A DNA stretch of 64,000 nt from Terebella lapidaria (Eukaryota > Annelida > Polychaeta > Terebellida > Terebellidae): NCBI GenBank assembly GCA_949152475.1, contig OX424568.1, forward strand, positions 12,685,667-12,749,666, written 5' to 3'. Below the pieces are notes generated by a model. It was not told where the DNA came from. It saw only the letters and a list, made by a program, of their open reading frames with translations, and did no database searches. The translations under genes were made by a program, and so were the position numbers. This document shows positions 43,667 through 55,900 of this stretch, piece by piece (within the stretch, counting starts at the first letter, position 1; each line of letters begins with the position of its first letter).

Positions 43667-45174
43667 TCAGAATGGCCATTACTCTTTACAGGTGCATTGG
43701 ACCTCCTAGCCAGGGAACAAACTGAAATACCTGTAGCTGGCTTTGAATGCAAGATCTCTCTTGCCTTCTTTTTGAAATCCTCTGAGTTCAAAAGCTCATC
43801 CCCATCAAACTCAACACCAAACCCACACTGGCCACATGGCCGACGACTCAGCCCATCCGCATTCCCATGCTTCTTCCCTGGCCGATGTTCAATTGTACTA
43901 GGTGCATTACACAACCCGAATGGCATGACAATGAATTGATAAAGACCAGTGCCTGCAGAAAAAGCAGTTTTTGGCCGGTCAGCCTCAGCAACCTCAACCT
44001 GCCAGTAACCACTGCAGAGATCCAAGGTGGAAAACCACTGTGCCCCAGCTAAACCATCTAAGGCTTCATCTATCTTAGGCAAGGGATATGCGTCTTTCAA
44101 TGTCAGATCATTTAATTTGCGATAATCAACACAAAAGCGTGTTGTGCCATCTTTCTTTTTCACCAGTACGATCCGTGAAGTCCATGGACTTGAAAACTTT
44201 TCTATCACACCTTTTTCCAGCATTTTATCTATTTCATTTTCGGCTACCTTTTTCTGATGAAGAGGAAGGCGCCTGGGTGGCTGCTTAACAGGCCTAGAAT
44301 TACCCGTGTCAATGATATGCTTCACCAATGTAGTACGACCTAAGTCACTGTCATCCTTGGCAAATATATCCTGGTATTCAATCAGGAGAGTTCTCAGCAC
44401 ATCCTGTTGTTCTGGAGTCAAATATTGACTAGATTGATCGAACATATTTTGCATATGCTCTGGCAAAACTTGATGCTTATGCTCACCAGAGTCAGGACGA
44501 CCAATAGAACACACTCGTGGGCGCGGCTCATCAGCACTATCAGGTCCAGAAATTTCTATCACTGGATGATACATCCCAATATTTGTGCCCTTATGCACTG
44601 TACGCGGTTCATCAGTCAAGTTAAGTGCTATCAGTGGGACAGTGTCATTGCAACTAGTTACTAGTGATTTTCCAATCAATAACCCGGACTTCTCCACAAA
44701 CTTTTCAGATGCTTCAATGACTCCCTCCGGACTACAGTTACTCCGCCTGTGCAATTTTGCGGGTAGAACCATCTGTTCCCCTGCTGGAATAGTGAAAGTG
44801 TCAAACATCTGAACTCTACATGCTGAGGCGTCATCCCCAACTTCTCGATAATATATCGTGGTTTTCCCAAACTTAACACAGCCTTTACCATAGTCAATTT
44901 TACAACCCTGAGGTTTCAGAAAATCATTTCCCAACAAGCCATCAACTTTGATATCTGCTACAAGGAGCTCATGGCAAAAAGTCAGTGGGCCGAACTCTAG
45001 ATTCAGAGTAATTTTGCCATCCACTTGAATAGCACTATTATCAGCGAGTGCCAATACTTCTGATGACTCACACAAACATAGATTTGAACTTTTTTTCAAT
45101 TTATCAAATGTTTCCCTAGAAACAATAGTGACTGAAGAGCCACTATCCAACAAAAAAATCAACATGAGTGCCAT
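43618..45174 (-). pseudogene. Gypsy protease and truncated reverse transcriptase
   Basis: The aspartic protease motif LLDSGSSVTIV is at the start. The RT fingers/palm follow (VLVKKKDGTTRFCVDYRKLN, LDLCSGYWQVEV, VMPFGLCNAPST). Directly after CNAPST the frame jumps to EHRPGKKHGNADGLSRR, normally the end of RNase H. The RT palm with its YxDD motif and almost all of RNase H, roughly 1 kb, are deleted in frame. A shift in a T-run near 45150 also separates protease from its natural upstream frame. Confidence 0.88.
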
Positions 45175-45300
45175 TCACCCAACCCGGCAAAAATAAACTT
45201 ATGTACCTGTTATTATTAACAGCGGGGTTTTTGATAATATGGGTCACACGCCTACCCTCATTATCAATAGCCAAACTTTGACCCGCAAGTTTAGCCTCAT

Positions 45301-45621
45301 CTAGTTTCCCTGAGTTGACTTTCCAGCCGTCTCATTTTGATCCCTTGGTCCATGTGGACAACGATACTGAAGATGTCCCTCTTCCCCACAGTTCCAACAG
45401 CAACGCTTGTCAGAGTTTGATGATGCCTTGTTCTGTCCTATATTACGCTTCTGACCTGTCGACCCTGGTTGTCTGTCTCTGGTCTGACATTTCTTCAATT
45501 GCTCTATCTCAGCTTTCAAGTCATTGACTATTTTGACCATGTCAGTCATATCCTGGAAATCAGAATTTTGAGCCGAGACATTTGTAGCCCTTACGGGTCG
45601 TCTATTCTGGTCAGACCCCAA
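45301..45621 (-). pseudogene. Gypsy gag C-terminal part with zinc knuckle
   Basis: 106 codons with a CCHC knuckle (CWNCGEEGHLQYRC) preceded by a coiled-coil-like segment. It overlaps the end of the main gag frame by about 10 bases in another frame. The join reads as a mutation rather than an obvious slippery site. Confidence 0.75.
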
Positions 45622-46600
45622 TCCTTGACTTTTTGAAAGCCTGCCACTCTGTTGCTAATTGGATAACATCTTGCAATGAACCCGGTTTACCCTGATAAAT
45701 GTGCATCCGCATCTCGCTATCTGTCAAAGCATCGACGAAATGGCCCTTGGCCAATATATCCCTTAGTGCTACACTAGCATCCGGATATGCACGTGCTGTT
45801 AGCCGCTTTATATCCTGCCCCAAATCAGCGAAACTTTCCTCAGCTCTTTTCTTTCTGTTTTTTACTTGGGTCCGAAAGAGCTCACTTTGACCCTCATGTC
45901 CAAACCTAGACTGAAGCTCCTTCGTTAGCACAGCATAACTCAACAAACTGCTGCTGGGAAGGTCACCCAACAACATGTGTGCAGTGTTTTTCAGACTTAC
46001 AGCCAGAAAGCTTGCTTTCTGCTGTTCATTCCAGCCATTGATAGCAGCACACATTTCAAAATGAGCCTGATAATCCTCCCAACTCCCACTACCATCAAAC
46101 TTATCAGGCATCACAACTGGCTTTTTGTGACTTGTGTGTGTCATTTGGGCATTGCCCTGTGAATAGATGGGAACAGTTGACACACTCGGGCGGGGTGGAA
46201 TGGGTGGGGGTGCCATGAAACTCTCATACAAATTCCCCCCCTGCTCAGTTCTGGAACAGGTACCCCTATGCCTCTCACCATCAACGTTTCCCATATCCAG
46301 GCACTCGTTACTACCACTGTAGTTCATATGTGTAGTTGGAAAACCAGGTTTCAGGTAGTCACCTCTCTCTCGCTGTGTCAACCCCATAACCCCAGTATGG
46401 GAGCTGGTGATACTTGGGCAGATATCGCCAATCAGTGGTGTTCTACCTTTACTGCCGAATTCTTCATTTTCCCCAATCAAAGTTGTTCGACTCTTGAAAG
46501 TCACTGTATCTGGACTGGCATAAAGTCCAGAGTCTTGTGCTAAAAGTTTGGTCTCTTGCTCAGTGCCACCAGCCCCTTTTAATATGTTGGGATCCATCAT
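45611..46600 (-). pseudogene. Gypsy gag N-terminal and capsid part
   Basis: 329 codons beginning 12 bases after the primer site. Residues about 165-320 (MPDKFDGSGSWEDYQAHFE, AHMLLGDLPSSS, RNRKKRAEESFADLGQDI-like) are typical of Gypsy capsid. It ends prematurely at 45611. Confidence 0.8.
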
Positions 46601-46612
46601 TTAACGAAGATA

Positions 46613-46629
46613 TCCCACCGCTGCCACCA
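46613..46629 (-). promoter_or_regulatory. Gypsy primer-binding site, tRNA-Leu type
   Basis: Minus strand TGGTGGCAGCGGTGGGA, complementary to the 3' end of a leucine tRNA (acceptor CGCTGCCA plus CCA), four or five bases from the LTR end. The same 17-mer occurs in the miniature element at 48416. Confidence 0.8.
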
Positions 46630-46634
46630 AAATA

Positions 46635-48070
46635 TGTAGCGATTTCTCGCTCAGGATTCTTTTGATATCTATTAAGTTAAGAACTCCCAGTTTAATATCT
46701 GTATCTTCAGAAAGCACTCTGGAGCATATAAGAGACCAAACACAAGACTAACAACAATTTATTTAAAGTATCAATAAAGAGGGTAAACATTGAACAACTG
46801 CAGGCTTCTCATTTCTGACATACATTCACCCAGATACTCACACAGTGTCAATAACTGTTAAATAAATATAGACAGTGACCACCGGTGGACAACTCAGTAT
46901 AATAAATTAGATAACAGACTAATATTCTACTATCACCGCCATCTCAGTGATCAGTTCAGTCAGCATACATGAAATTACATGTATAATGGTTTTGTACAAC
47001 CTCAAATGGGCATGTCTTGGAATTATTTCGAAAACTCGTATCGGTAGATTCCACAGAGACTCAGAAATAATACTAAGTGTAACCGAAGATTGTACCAGGA
47101 ATTTCCCTTGTCGAGCACGACCACCTGGAACCAGGGTCTGGTGTCCTCACCAGCCCTAAATCACTAAATAAATAAAACCAGGCGCTGCTCCACCGAGAGC
47201 ACTGAGCCCCGAAATATCTCACTACACCATATAATCCAATTAGCTCAGCTGTAAACGGGCTGACTAATATATGATGTTATAAACTACTCTGCTGAACATC
47301 TCCAGTACTCTGGATAAATATATCAATCATAACTTGGCCTAATTATTATGATATAGTCAATGCGTTCGGTCTACAAGTTATGGCTCGGCTATAAATGCTG
47401 AATGCCCTGTACTGATAGAGTACGTAACCGAACACTGTACCGAAAGAGGAACCGAACACGGTACCGAGTTATTCGGCTACAGACAGACCGCGGTCCCGCT
47501 AAATGCTTGACAACAGACAACAATCAATACCGAAGGCGTACCGAATGGCTGTACCGTATGTTTCGGTACTTCTTCCATAAAAGGACAAAAGCCGGCTCGG
47601 TAACTACCGAACAACCGAAACCGGATACTGAAACTTCACCGCATATACCCGAGATGTCAGCACAATATTTCATGCAAATATTTGCCCAGCGGCAGCCGTT
47701 TACACCCAACTGCACGGTAGATAGTCTCTGTGGATCACCGAAAGAATATTCGGAACAATTCCAATACAGATACAACTCACCAAAAGTCTCGACTTGTTTA
47801 GTTCGATCTGTCTCTACCGAAAGTTCTGACAACAAGTGCCGAAACAGCGTTCGACGATCGCTTAAATAGCTTCCGTGACCTTGACCTTGTGTACGATACC
47901 GAAAACACCGAAAAACTTGGATCACGCTTCGAACATACTTTTACACTGTTTAAGTGGATTAATGCTTCAGGAAAACATCACAGAGTATGTAATATTAGAT
48001 ATAGAACACATTGTATAAGCTTGAAACATAATATGAGCTGTAACACTTTACGAGTCATGGAAAACAGTGT
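46635..48070 (-). repeat. Gypsy LTR at the high-coordinate side (5' LTR), first part
   Basis: Counterpart of 29672-31082 plus 40445 onward. It lacks 11 bp present near 29790. It preserves the uninterrupted ATAT site at about 48032. Interrupted after 48070 and resumes at 57715. Confidence 0.93.
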
Positions 48071-48318
48071 CACAGGCATTTGTCTCAAGAGAGGGCGTGG
48101 GGTGGCGTGGGGGTAAAAAAAGAAGAAGGTATGAAACGAATGTTGATTTCTGATACTGTGATAATGAATTCAATGTGCCGCTGTGAATAAAATAATACGG
48201 ATAGAAACAAAATTCTTTCACGGTTTACTTCGTTCGCCTTTCCCCTACCAGAAAACATCTCAATGTGACCTCTCTGATATGTGTGAAATTGTACTCCTAC
48301 TAGCTTGGCTAGTGGGAT

Positions 48319-48390
48319 ATCCCTTTAGCTCATCTGGTAGAGCGGATGGTTGATGTGTGAGAGGTCCCGGGTTCAAATCCCAGTCTGGCC
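48319..48390 (+). promoter_or_regulatory. tRNA-like Pol III promoter inside the left LTR
   Basis: Box A TAGCTCATCTGG at 48326-48337 and box B GGTTCAAATCC at 48370-48380. The 44-base start-to-start spacing is that of a tRNA. The D stem (GCTC/GAGC) is perfect and the T stem pairs four of five. Acceptor and anticodon stems do not pair. Repeated in the right LTR at 48606-48677. Confidence 0.75.
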
Positions 48391-48415
48391 GAGGCATTCC
48401 TCGCTTGGTTACAAT

Positions 48416-48432
48416 TGGTGGCAGCGGTGGGA
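48416..48432 (+). promoter_or_regulatory. Primer-binding site of the miniature element
   Basis: TGGTGGCAGCGGTGGGA, two bases after the left LTR. Identical to the Gypsy primer site at 46613-46629. Confidence 0.8.
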
Positions 48433-49202
48433 TGCCTTGTATTCCTTCGGGATGTGGCCCTGTTATGACTGAGGATGTCCTGAGGTTGAAGTAGGATGTC
48501 TGGTTATAGCTCCTCACCTCGGGACGAGGTTTCAAAACCCCCCGGAAATGTGTGACCTCTCTGATATGTGTGAAATTGTACTCCTACTAGCTTGGCTAGT
48601 GGGATATCCCTTTAGCTCATCTGGTAGAGCGGATGGTTGATGTGTGAGAGGTCCCGGGTTCAAATCCCAGTCTGGCCGAGGCATTCCTCGCTTGGTTACA
48701 TCAACATCAACAATTATGCACTTGCACACATGGATACAACCATCCAAATCATGCCACCACCCCCATTTCCCGCATCTTCTACACTCCTTCATGACACTCG
48801 CAAGCACAAAAATATATGAAAATCACAACTTCACTAGCAGTTATCTCATCCTACATACCGAAACATGTACATCAAACAATTCTCAGTGGCGATATTTTCC
48901 TAATTTGAATCGCTTTCCGGCAGATTTCTGAAAGAATTGTCAAAATTTAGGTGATTTGTCCCAATTTCTATCAATAACACAACGAAATATTTCAGAGGTC
49001 ACATGATCACCTGTGGTGCTGCAGTGAATAAATAATATAAAAATAATGTTCTAATATACCTGGGAAACATATATGGGTTGTGTTTTGGGTCTATATGATA
49101 CATCTATGTACCAATGATTACAGATATATCACAGATAAATATTTCAGACATGTTAAAACATTGTTTCTATATTATTTATTCACTGCGGCGTGGTAATGTG
49201 AC

Positions 49203-49953
49203 TGTATCGGTATCAGTCAGATAATTTGTTGTGTGCGTTATGATTTGAGTGAGTGCAGATAGTAGAAATTTGCAGTTCGCGGATAACATGTTTTGTTGTC
49301 GTCGATCGTACGTTTTTTGTACGCATAAACACTGTGGATCAAGTTGTAAAGTTTAGTGGGTAAGATTACGAAGTATTTTGTAACGAACTGTTATATTGTA
49401 CATCTGGAATTACCGAGATATATTTTGTGATTGTCATTTCGATCGCTGTAGTGAAGTTTGTTCTACGATTGATTTCAGGCATTGTACCCAGTTATCGCCC
49501 ACTCACCCCCGACTGGATGTGTGTTGTCATGTAATACCTCAGAGTTTGTAAGTTCACTAAATTGGTTTAGAGGTTGTTTTTCACATTAGCGATACAAATA
49601 TGTTGTGGATATGTTATCGGTTGGAGAATTAGCATATCATTTCGAATTGTAAAGTAATTTACACAAAACAAGAATTGTGTTTTAAAAGTTTTCTTTTCAA
49701 CAATATATACATCCAAGCATATATATTTCCCTGCTACATAAACATAGTATAAGGTAATTTCGATTACTAAGCGCATTATACATTGAAACAATATGTGTAC
49801 TCACCTATACCTACCTGTATACTTACCTTTGTTTGTGTTTGTGTATTTGTAGGGAACCTACCTACACCATCAATAAACGATTCGCTATCTTATTGGTGGT
49901 TGAGTTTCCAACATTGAGCCGACCTGCATATGAAATACACACATACCAGTACA
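49203..49953 (+). repeat. BEL 5' LTR
   Basis: Begins TGTATCGGTATCAG and ends CCAGTACA. Same length as the 3' LTR. Confidence 0.95.
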
Positions 49954-49994
49954 GTTCCAAACTTCTGACGATCGGATCCAGAAGTCCAAGAAAG

Positions 49995-52900
49995 ATGGCG
50001 ACCTTTCAGCGGCTCAAGCAAGAACGTACCAAGGCGAAGCATCATGTCACTACAGCAGCCAGACGTCTGAAAGGAGCTATAAATCGGGAAGCAGATCAGA
50101 CCTGCATCACGACTTTCATGACAGAGCTAGAGCGCTGCTATGGCGATTTTGAAATGTGCGATGAAGACTTTTGTAATGAGTTAGATAAATTGAGATCTAT
50201 ATGTTCGGACATCGATATGGATGGTGAAGCCATTGTTAATGGGGAGGATCCCCATGAATATAGGGAAAATGTTTTCTGTGTGTACAAAAGTGCTATTGAA
50301 CTGTACAATGATAATGTAGGTAATGTAGAGGAGTCTGTGGAGACTCTGTCTGATAGTAATTTTTCAGGAGTCACAGAATCTCGATTTGTAAGTGCACAAA
50401 GTCCTCCCCTAACCAGCCACAGTGTCATGGGGGCTGGTGTAACAGGTATATACAGTAACCCTGTTATTTTCAATGTACGCACTCAACCAAGTATTCCCAG
50501 TATGTATCCACACAGTGTCATTGGTGCTAGTATTCCAGGTCACTCGGTTCCAGCAGCTAGTCCACCAGGTGTAGTCAGTCACAGTGTAATTGGTGCTAGT
50601 ATTCCAGGTCGCTCGGTTCCAGCAGCTAGTCCATCAGGGGTAGTCAGTCACAGTGTCATTGGTACTAGTATTCCAGGTCACTCGGTTCCAGCAGCTAGTC
50701 CACCAGGTGTAGTCAGTCACAGTGTCATTGGTGCTGGTATTCCAGGTCACTCGGTTCCAGCAGCTAGTCCACCAGGTGTAGTCAGTCACAGTGTCATTGG
50801 TGCTAGTATTCCAGGTCGCTCGGTTCCAGCAGCTAGTCCATCAGGGGTAGTCAGTCACAGTGTCATTTGTGCTAGTATTCCAGGTCACTCGGTTCCAGCA
50901 GCTAGTCCACCAGGAGTAGTCAGTCACAGTGTCATTGGTGCTAGTATTCCAGGTCACTCGGTTCCAGCAGCTAGTCCACCAGGTGTAGTCAGTCACAGTA
51001 TCATTGGTGCTAATATTCAAGGTCACTCGGTTCCAGCAGCTAGTCCAACAGGTGTAGCCAGTGACGATGTCATGGGTGCGGGTGTTGCAGATCACCCAGT
51101 TCTGCCACCAGTATTCAGTTCTGGCTCCATGCTTGAGAGGGATAGTAGAGGTCCTGCTCCTCCTGGAGTGCATCTCAAGAAGTTCACTCTTCCTGAATTT
51201 TCTGGCTACAGGAAAGACTGGCCAGAGTTTAAGGCTATCTGGCGGGAACTGGCAGATACAGCATACACCAACAAAGCCTTACTAGCTTGCCAACTCAAAC
51301 GATCTCTCAAGGGAGAGGCACGAGAGAAGATCAAGAACATCTATATCACAAAACCGGGGGCGTATGAAGCTATGTGGAAGCGATTGGGAGAGCACTACGA
51401 TGATATCACAGCTTGTGTTCAAGCAGCCATGGGAGACTTGCAAAGCCTGAAACAAGTATCGGAAGATGACTACAATAGCCTCATCAAACTTATTGACACT
51501 GTGGAAGGTGCCTATGCACAACTGGAGGAGCTGGGGCAGACTGGCAGTATATCTCTGCGTGAAGTAGACCGCATTGTTACCCTGCTACCTCCCTCTACCA
51601 AGATGGTGTGGATCAGGCAATATCACCAAATGGATGTGTCACTACAGCTGAGACCTCTAGAGATGTTCATGGACTTCCTGAACAAAGAGAGAGCTGCCAT
51701 TGCTCGCTTAGCTGAAAACCAGAAAAAGCCGAGTGGTAGAAGTCAATCTCATGTCACCACTGCACCCAAGTCACACACAAACAACCATTCCAATGACCAC
51801 AGAAAAAATCGCTGCTTTATGCCATGTCATGACAACACCAATGTCAAGCATTCTACTGCGATTTGTCGAGAGTTCCGGAAGCTCAGTGTGGCAGAACGGC
51901 ATGACATAGTGAAAAATGCATCCGCTTGTTTCCGATGTCTCGGAAATCACAGAAGAGAGAACTGTACCAGTGACAAATCATGCAGGAAGTGTGGGAGGGC
52001 AAACCACAATGTACTGCTGTGTCGAAAACCAGACAACAAGCCTACAAATGAAGCCAGTGTCCAGGAGCCTCTATGGGATAAAAATGATGAAAATGAAGAG
52101 AGGCAGAAGAGTGCCACAAACGGAACATACAGTAATAACGTCAAGGATCAGACGGAGTGTGCGTTGTATCCAATTCTACAGGGATTCGTGACAAACAGTG
52201 GAAAGTGGGCAACCATCTTCTGTGATGGGGGGTCAAATTGCTCATACATCACCCACAAGGCAGCCTACAAGTTGAGGGCCAAAAGACTGAACAGGTTCAC
52301 GCTCGATGTGACTACAATGGGTGGGGTTGATACCACTTATGACACATGTCTGTATGAGTTCTCCATCAGATCCGAGTGTGGGAAAACCATTCCAGTCCGT
52401 GCATTTGGGATGGAGAAAATCACAGGCCCTGTTACTCAACTAGATGAGAACTGCATTCATCGGCTGTTTCCCAGCTATGATCCAGTTTTACTTCAGAGGA
52501 AGTCGAAAGAAGTTGATATTTTGCTTGGGTGTGACTACTTCGGACTACATCCCAAGCAGGAAGTATGTACAGCTGGAGATAACCTAAGTATCATGAAAGG
52601 TGACCTTGGTATCTGTCTCCAAGGTTACCACCCTGACTTGTCAGAAGGTACAGAAGTCTATGCAACACTGGTGAAGGAAGTTCATGGAGCTGATCTGAAG
52701 ACGAGGTGTAATCTGGCACAATCACATCACCACATGGTTTTCAATGGCCACGCATCTTCATCCCATCAAGATTCTGCTTGCTGCAGTATTGGGAACGGAA
52801 CTGTCATCAACCCAATGAAAACAGAAACTATGCTAACGAAAGCAGAAGATAAGCAGATGTCATCATTCATCCAAGGAGAAGAGCTTGGCACTGAGATCAA

Positions 52901-55900
52901 ACCCAAATGTGGGGGATGCCAGTGTACAAAATGTCCTTTGGTAGGACATACGTTCTCTTTCAAAGAGCAACAAGAGCTAGACATGATCCGGGGCAATCTG
53001 CGCTATGAGCCAGAGATGCACTGTTGGTTTACCAGTTATCCTTGGCTGATGGATCCGGCAAATCTTCCCGAGAATTATCATGTCGCCCTGGCTACTCTCA
53101 AGAACACAGAGTCTACCTTGAGTAAGGATGCAGTATGGGCAGAAAAGTATGCTTCACAGATGGAAGATATGCTTGATAGAGGTGTGGCAAGAAAACTGTC
53201 CCAAGAAGAGCTGAACACATGGTCAGGGCCAGTGTTCTACATCAGCCACTTAGCTGTAAAAAACCCACACTCCACATCAACACCTGTGAGGATAGTGTTC
53301 AACTCCAGTCAAGTCACCCGAGGCGTGTCTCTGAATTCTTCTTTGGCCAAAGGACCTGATGGTTACATGAATAACATGCTGGGATTACTGCTCCGCTGGC
53401 GAGAAGAACCTGTAGCGGTAATTGGAGACATTCGCAAAATGTTTAACTCGGTACACTTGGAGCCAGTAGAGCAACACTGTCACCGGTTTCTCTGGCGAGA
53501 TCTGGATGTTGCGAGAGACCCAGATGTGTACGTTATCACCAGAGTGAACATGGGAGACAGGCCAGCGCCTGCCATCTGTACAGAAGCCATGTACGCCACA
53601 GCAGATATGTTCGAGCAAGATGATCCCAAAGCAGCTCATGTCATAAGGCACTCCACTTATGTAGATGATATACTGGATTCCTTCCAAGATGAAGCTACGG
53701 CCAAAGAAGTCATAGGGAATGTAGAAGGCATGCTGGCTACTGGTGGGTTCCACATCAAGTGGTGGCGACTAAGTGGAGGAGAAACCATAGAACGAGGGAA
53801 GACGTGTATCTCTGAGAAATCTAGACCAGCAGAACAGCAAACATCCATCCTTGATGGTGGAGAAGCTATCACAAGAGTACTGGGTGTAGGCTGGAGACCA
53901 GAAGAAGATTGTATTGTGTTCGAAGTAAACTTGAACTTCTCACCAAAGAAGAGGGGAAAGCGGACTAGTCCCAATCTAACTGTCACACAAGTGCCAAGGG
54001 AATTACCTGAAGTGGTAACTAGACGAGGAGTGCTTGAGCAGGTGATGATGATCTTCGACCCCTTGGGTCTGATGAGCCCCTTCACTCTGCTTGCTAAAAT
54101 CTACCTCAGAGAAACGTGGGCCCTAAGGAAAGGATGGGATGAAGCTCTGCCTCCTGATCTCCATCAGAAATGGACACAGTTCTTCTGTTTGATGTTCGAA
54201 GCAGAACAGTTGAGATTCGAAAGGAATCTACATCCATCCAATGCGGAAGGTCCACCCTGGTTGATTCTGATGTCAGATGGCAGCGACGTTGCCTACGGAT
54301 TTGTCGCGTACATCAGGTGGAAGTTGACAGATGGCAGCTATTGGTGCAGACTCATCATGTCAAAAAGCAGAATAGCTCCTCTGTCCAAGCGGTCTACTCC
54401 TCAAATGGAACTAAATGGAGCTGTCCTCTCCAAGCGAGGACGAGTCGTCATAGAAAGAGAAATGAGATACTCGTTTGAGAAAGTTCTACACATTGTGGAC
54501 TCAGAAACAGTACTCAACATGATAAACAAAGTTAGCACAAGGTTCAAGGTCTATGAAGGAGTGAGGTTAGGAGAAATCCAAGCGGCAACGAACGGAGACA
54601 TGTCTTGTTGGGCTTGGATAAGCGGAAACTCTAATACAGCCGATCTTCTCACCAGGGGTCGAAATCCTCAGGAGATAGGTCCTGAATCTGAATGGTGGAA
54701 GGGACCTGCGATATTATACCAGCCATTTGAAACGTGGGGCCTGAAGTTTGGACTGCAGAAGGAAGAACCAGTGCCTGGAGAAAAGAAGCTTCCTACCTCA
54801 TCAAACACAGTCACAACTACAACTCATACCCAAGAACGACAAGGAGCTGCACTTGTGAACTATGAAAACTACAGTTCGATCATCCGAGTCTACTGGGTAG
54901 TGGCACGTCTTCTCTCCATGGCCAGACTGAAATCATTCAAAGGAGGACAGATTGAAAATGTCACACCAGAACTATTACTTGCAGCAGAAGAACTTGTAGT
55001 AAAAGATGCCCAAAGGCACATAGGAGGAGAGCTGAGAAAGGTCTCAGCCAAGAAAACTGGTGGTCAGTACGCATCTTTGAAGCCAATGCCTGGAGCCGGT
55101 GGGGTTTGGATTGTTGGAGCACGATTGACCCAGTATAACCCGATGACTCCAGAAAATGAACCTCAACGATTGTTACCACATGGACATGCCATAACAAAAC
55201 TCATCATGAAACAATGTCATGAATCAAGCGGTCACCGTGGAAGGGATGGTACCCTCGCCAAATTCCGACAAAAGTTTTGGACGCCCAGGGCAAGCAAGCT
55301 AGCTTGGACGATTAAGAGCAACTGTCAACTCTGCAGATTACGGGATCCAAAGTTGATTCAACAGGCGATGAGTCCTCTACCAGAGGCCAGGACAAAACCA
55401 TCACCTCCATTCAACAGAGTAATGGTGGACTTCTTTGGACCTTATCTGGTGAGGGGAGAAGTCCAAAAGCGAATCAGCTCAAAGGCATACGGTGTCATCT
55501 TCACGGACCTAACTATGCGCGCTGTGCATATAGAAGCTGTCTTCGGATATGACACAGGATCATTCTTGATGGCGCTGTCGAGATTTGCTAGTCTTAGAGG
55601 TTGGCCAGAAATAATCTACAGTGACCCAGGATCGCAACTGATAGGAGCAGACAGAGAAATGAGAGATGCATGGCACAAGTTGGACAAGCTTCCAATACTC
55701 AAAAAAAGCACAGAAAATGGACTCAGATGGGTATTTGGGCCAGCTGATTCACCTTGGCATCAAGGAGCAGTAGAGTCAATGGTGAAATGTACCAAGAGGG
55801 CAATTCATTATGCTGTACATAGCCAGAGGCTATCACCCGCAGAATTTCTCACACTATGTGCAGAGATTTCCAACCTCATCAACGAGAGACCTCTTGGCAT

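Larger units (their letters stand above)
48264..48700 (+). mobile_element. Miniature LTR retroelement (TRIM-like) with a tRNA-type promoter in its LTRs
   Basis: Two 150 bp direct repeats (48264-48413, 48551-48700) read as identical. They begin TGTGACC and end GGTTACA, and surround a 137 bp non-coding interior. TCAA is duplicated at both flanks. A leucine-tRNA primer site follows the first LTR. The layout fits terminal-repeat retrotransposons in miniature, which depend on other elements' proteins. The interior ends CCCCCCGGAAATG, not a clear polypurine tract. Confidence 0.82.

Noticed and set aside
45600..45625. Programmed frameshift between the two gag parts
   Set aside because: No standard slippery heptamer at the overlap, and other frameshifts and a deletion in the same element indicate decay.
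48319..48390. A genuine tRNA gene
   Set aside because: Box A, box B and D stem are good, but acceptor and anticodon stems do not pair. It recurs in identical form in the second LTR, so it is a promoter relic inside the element.
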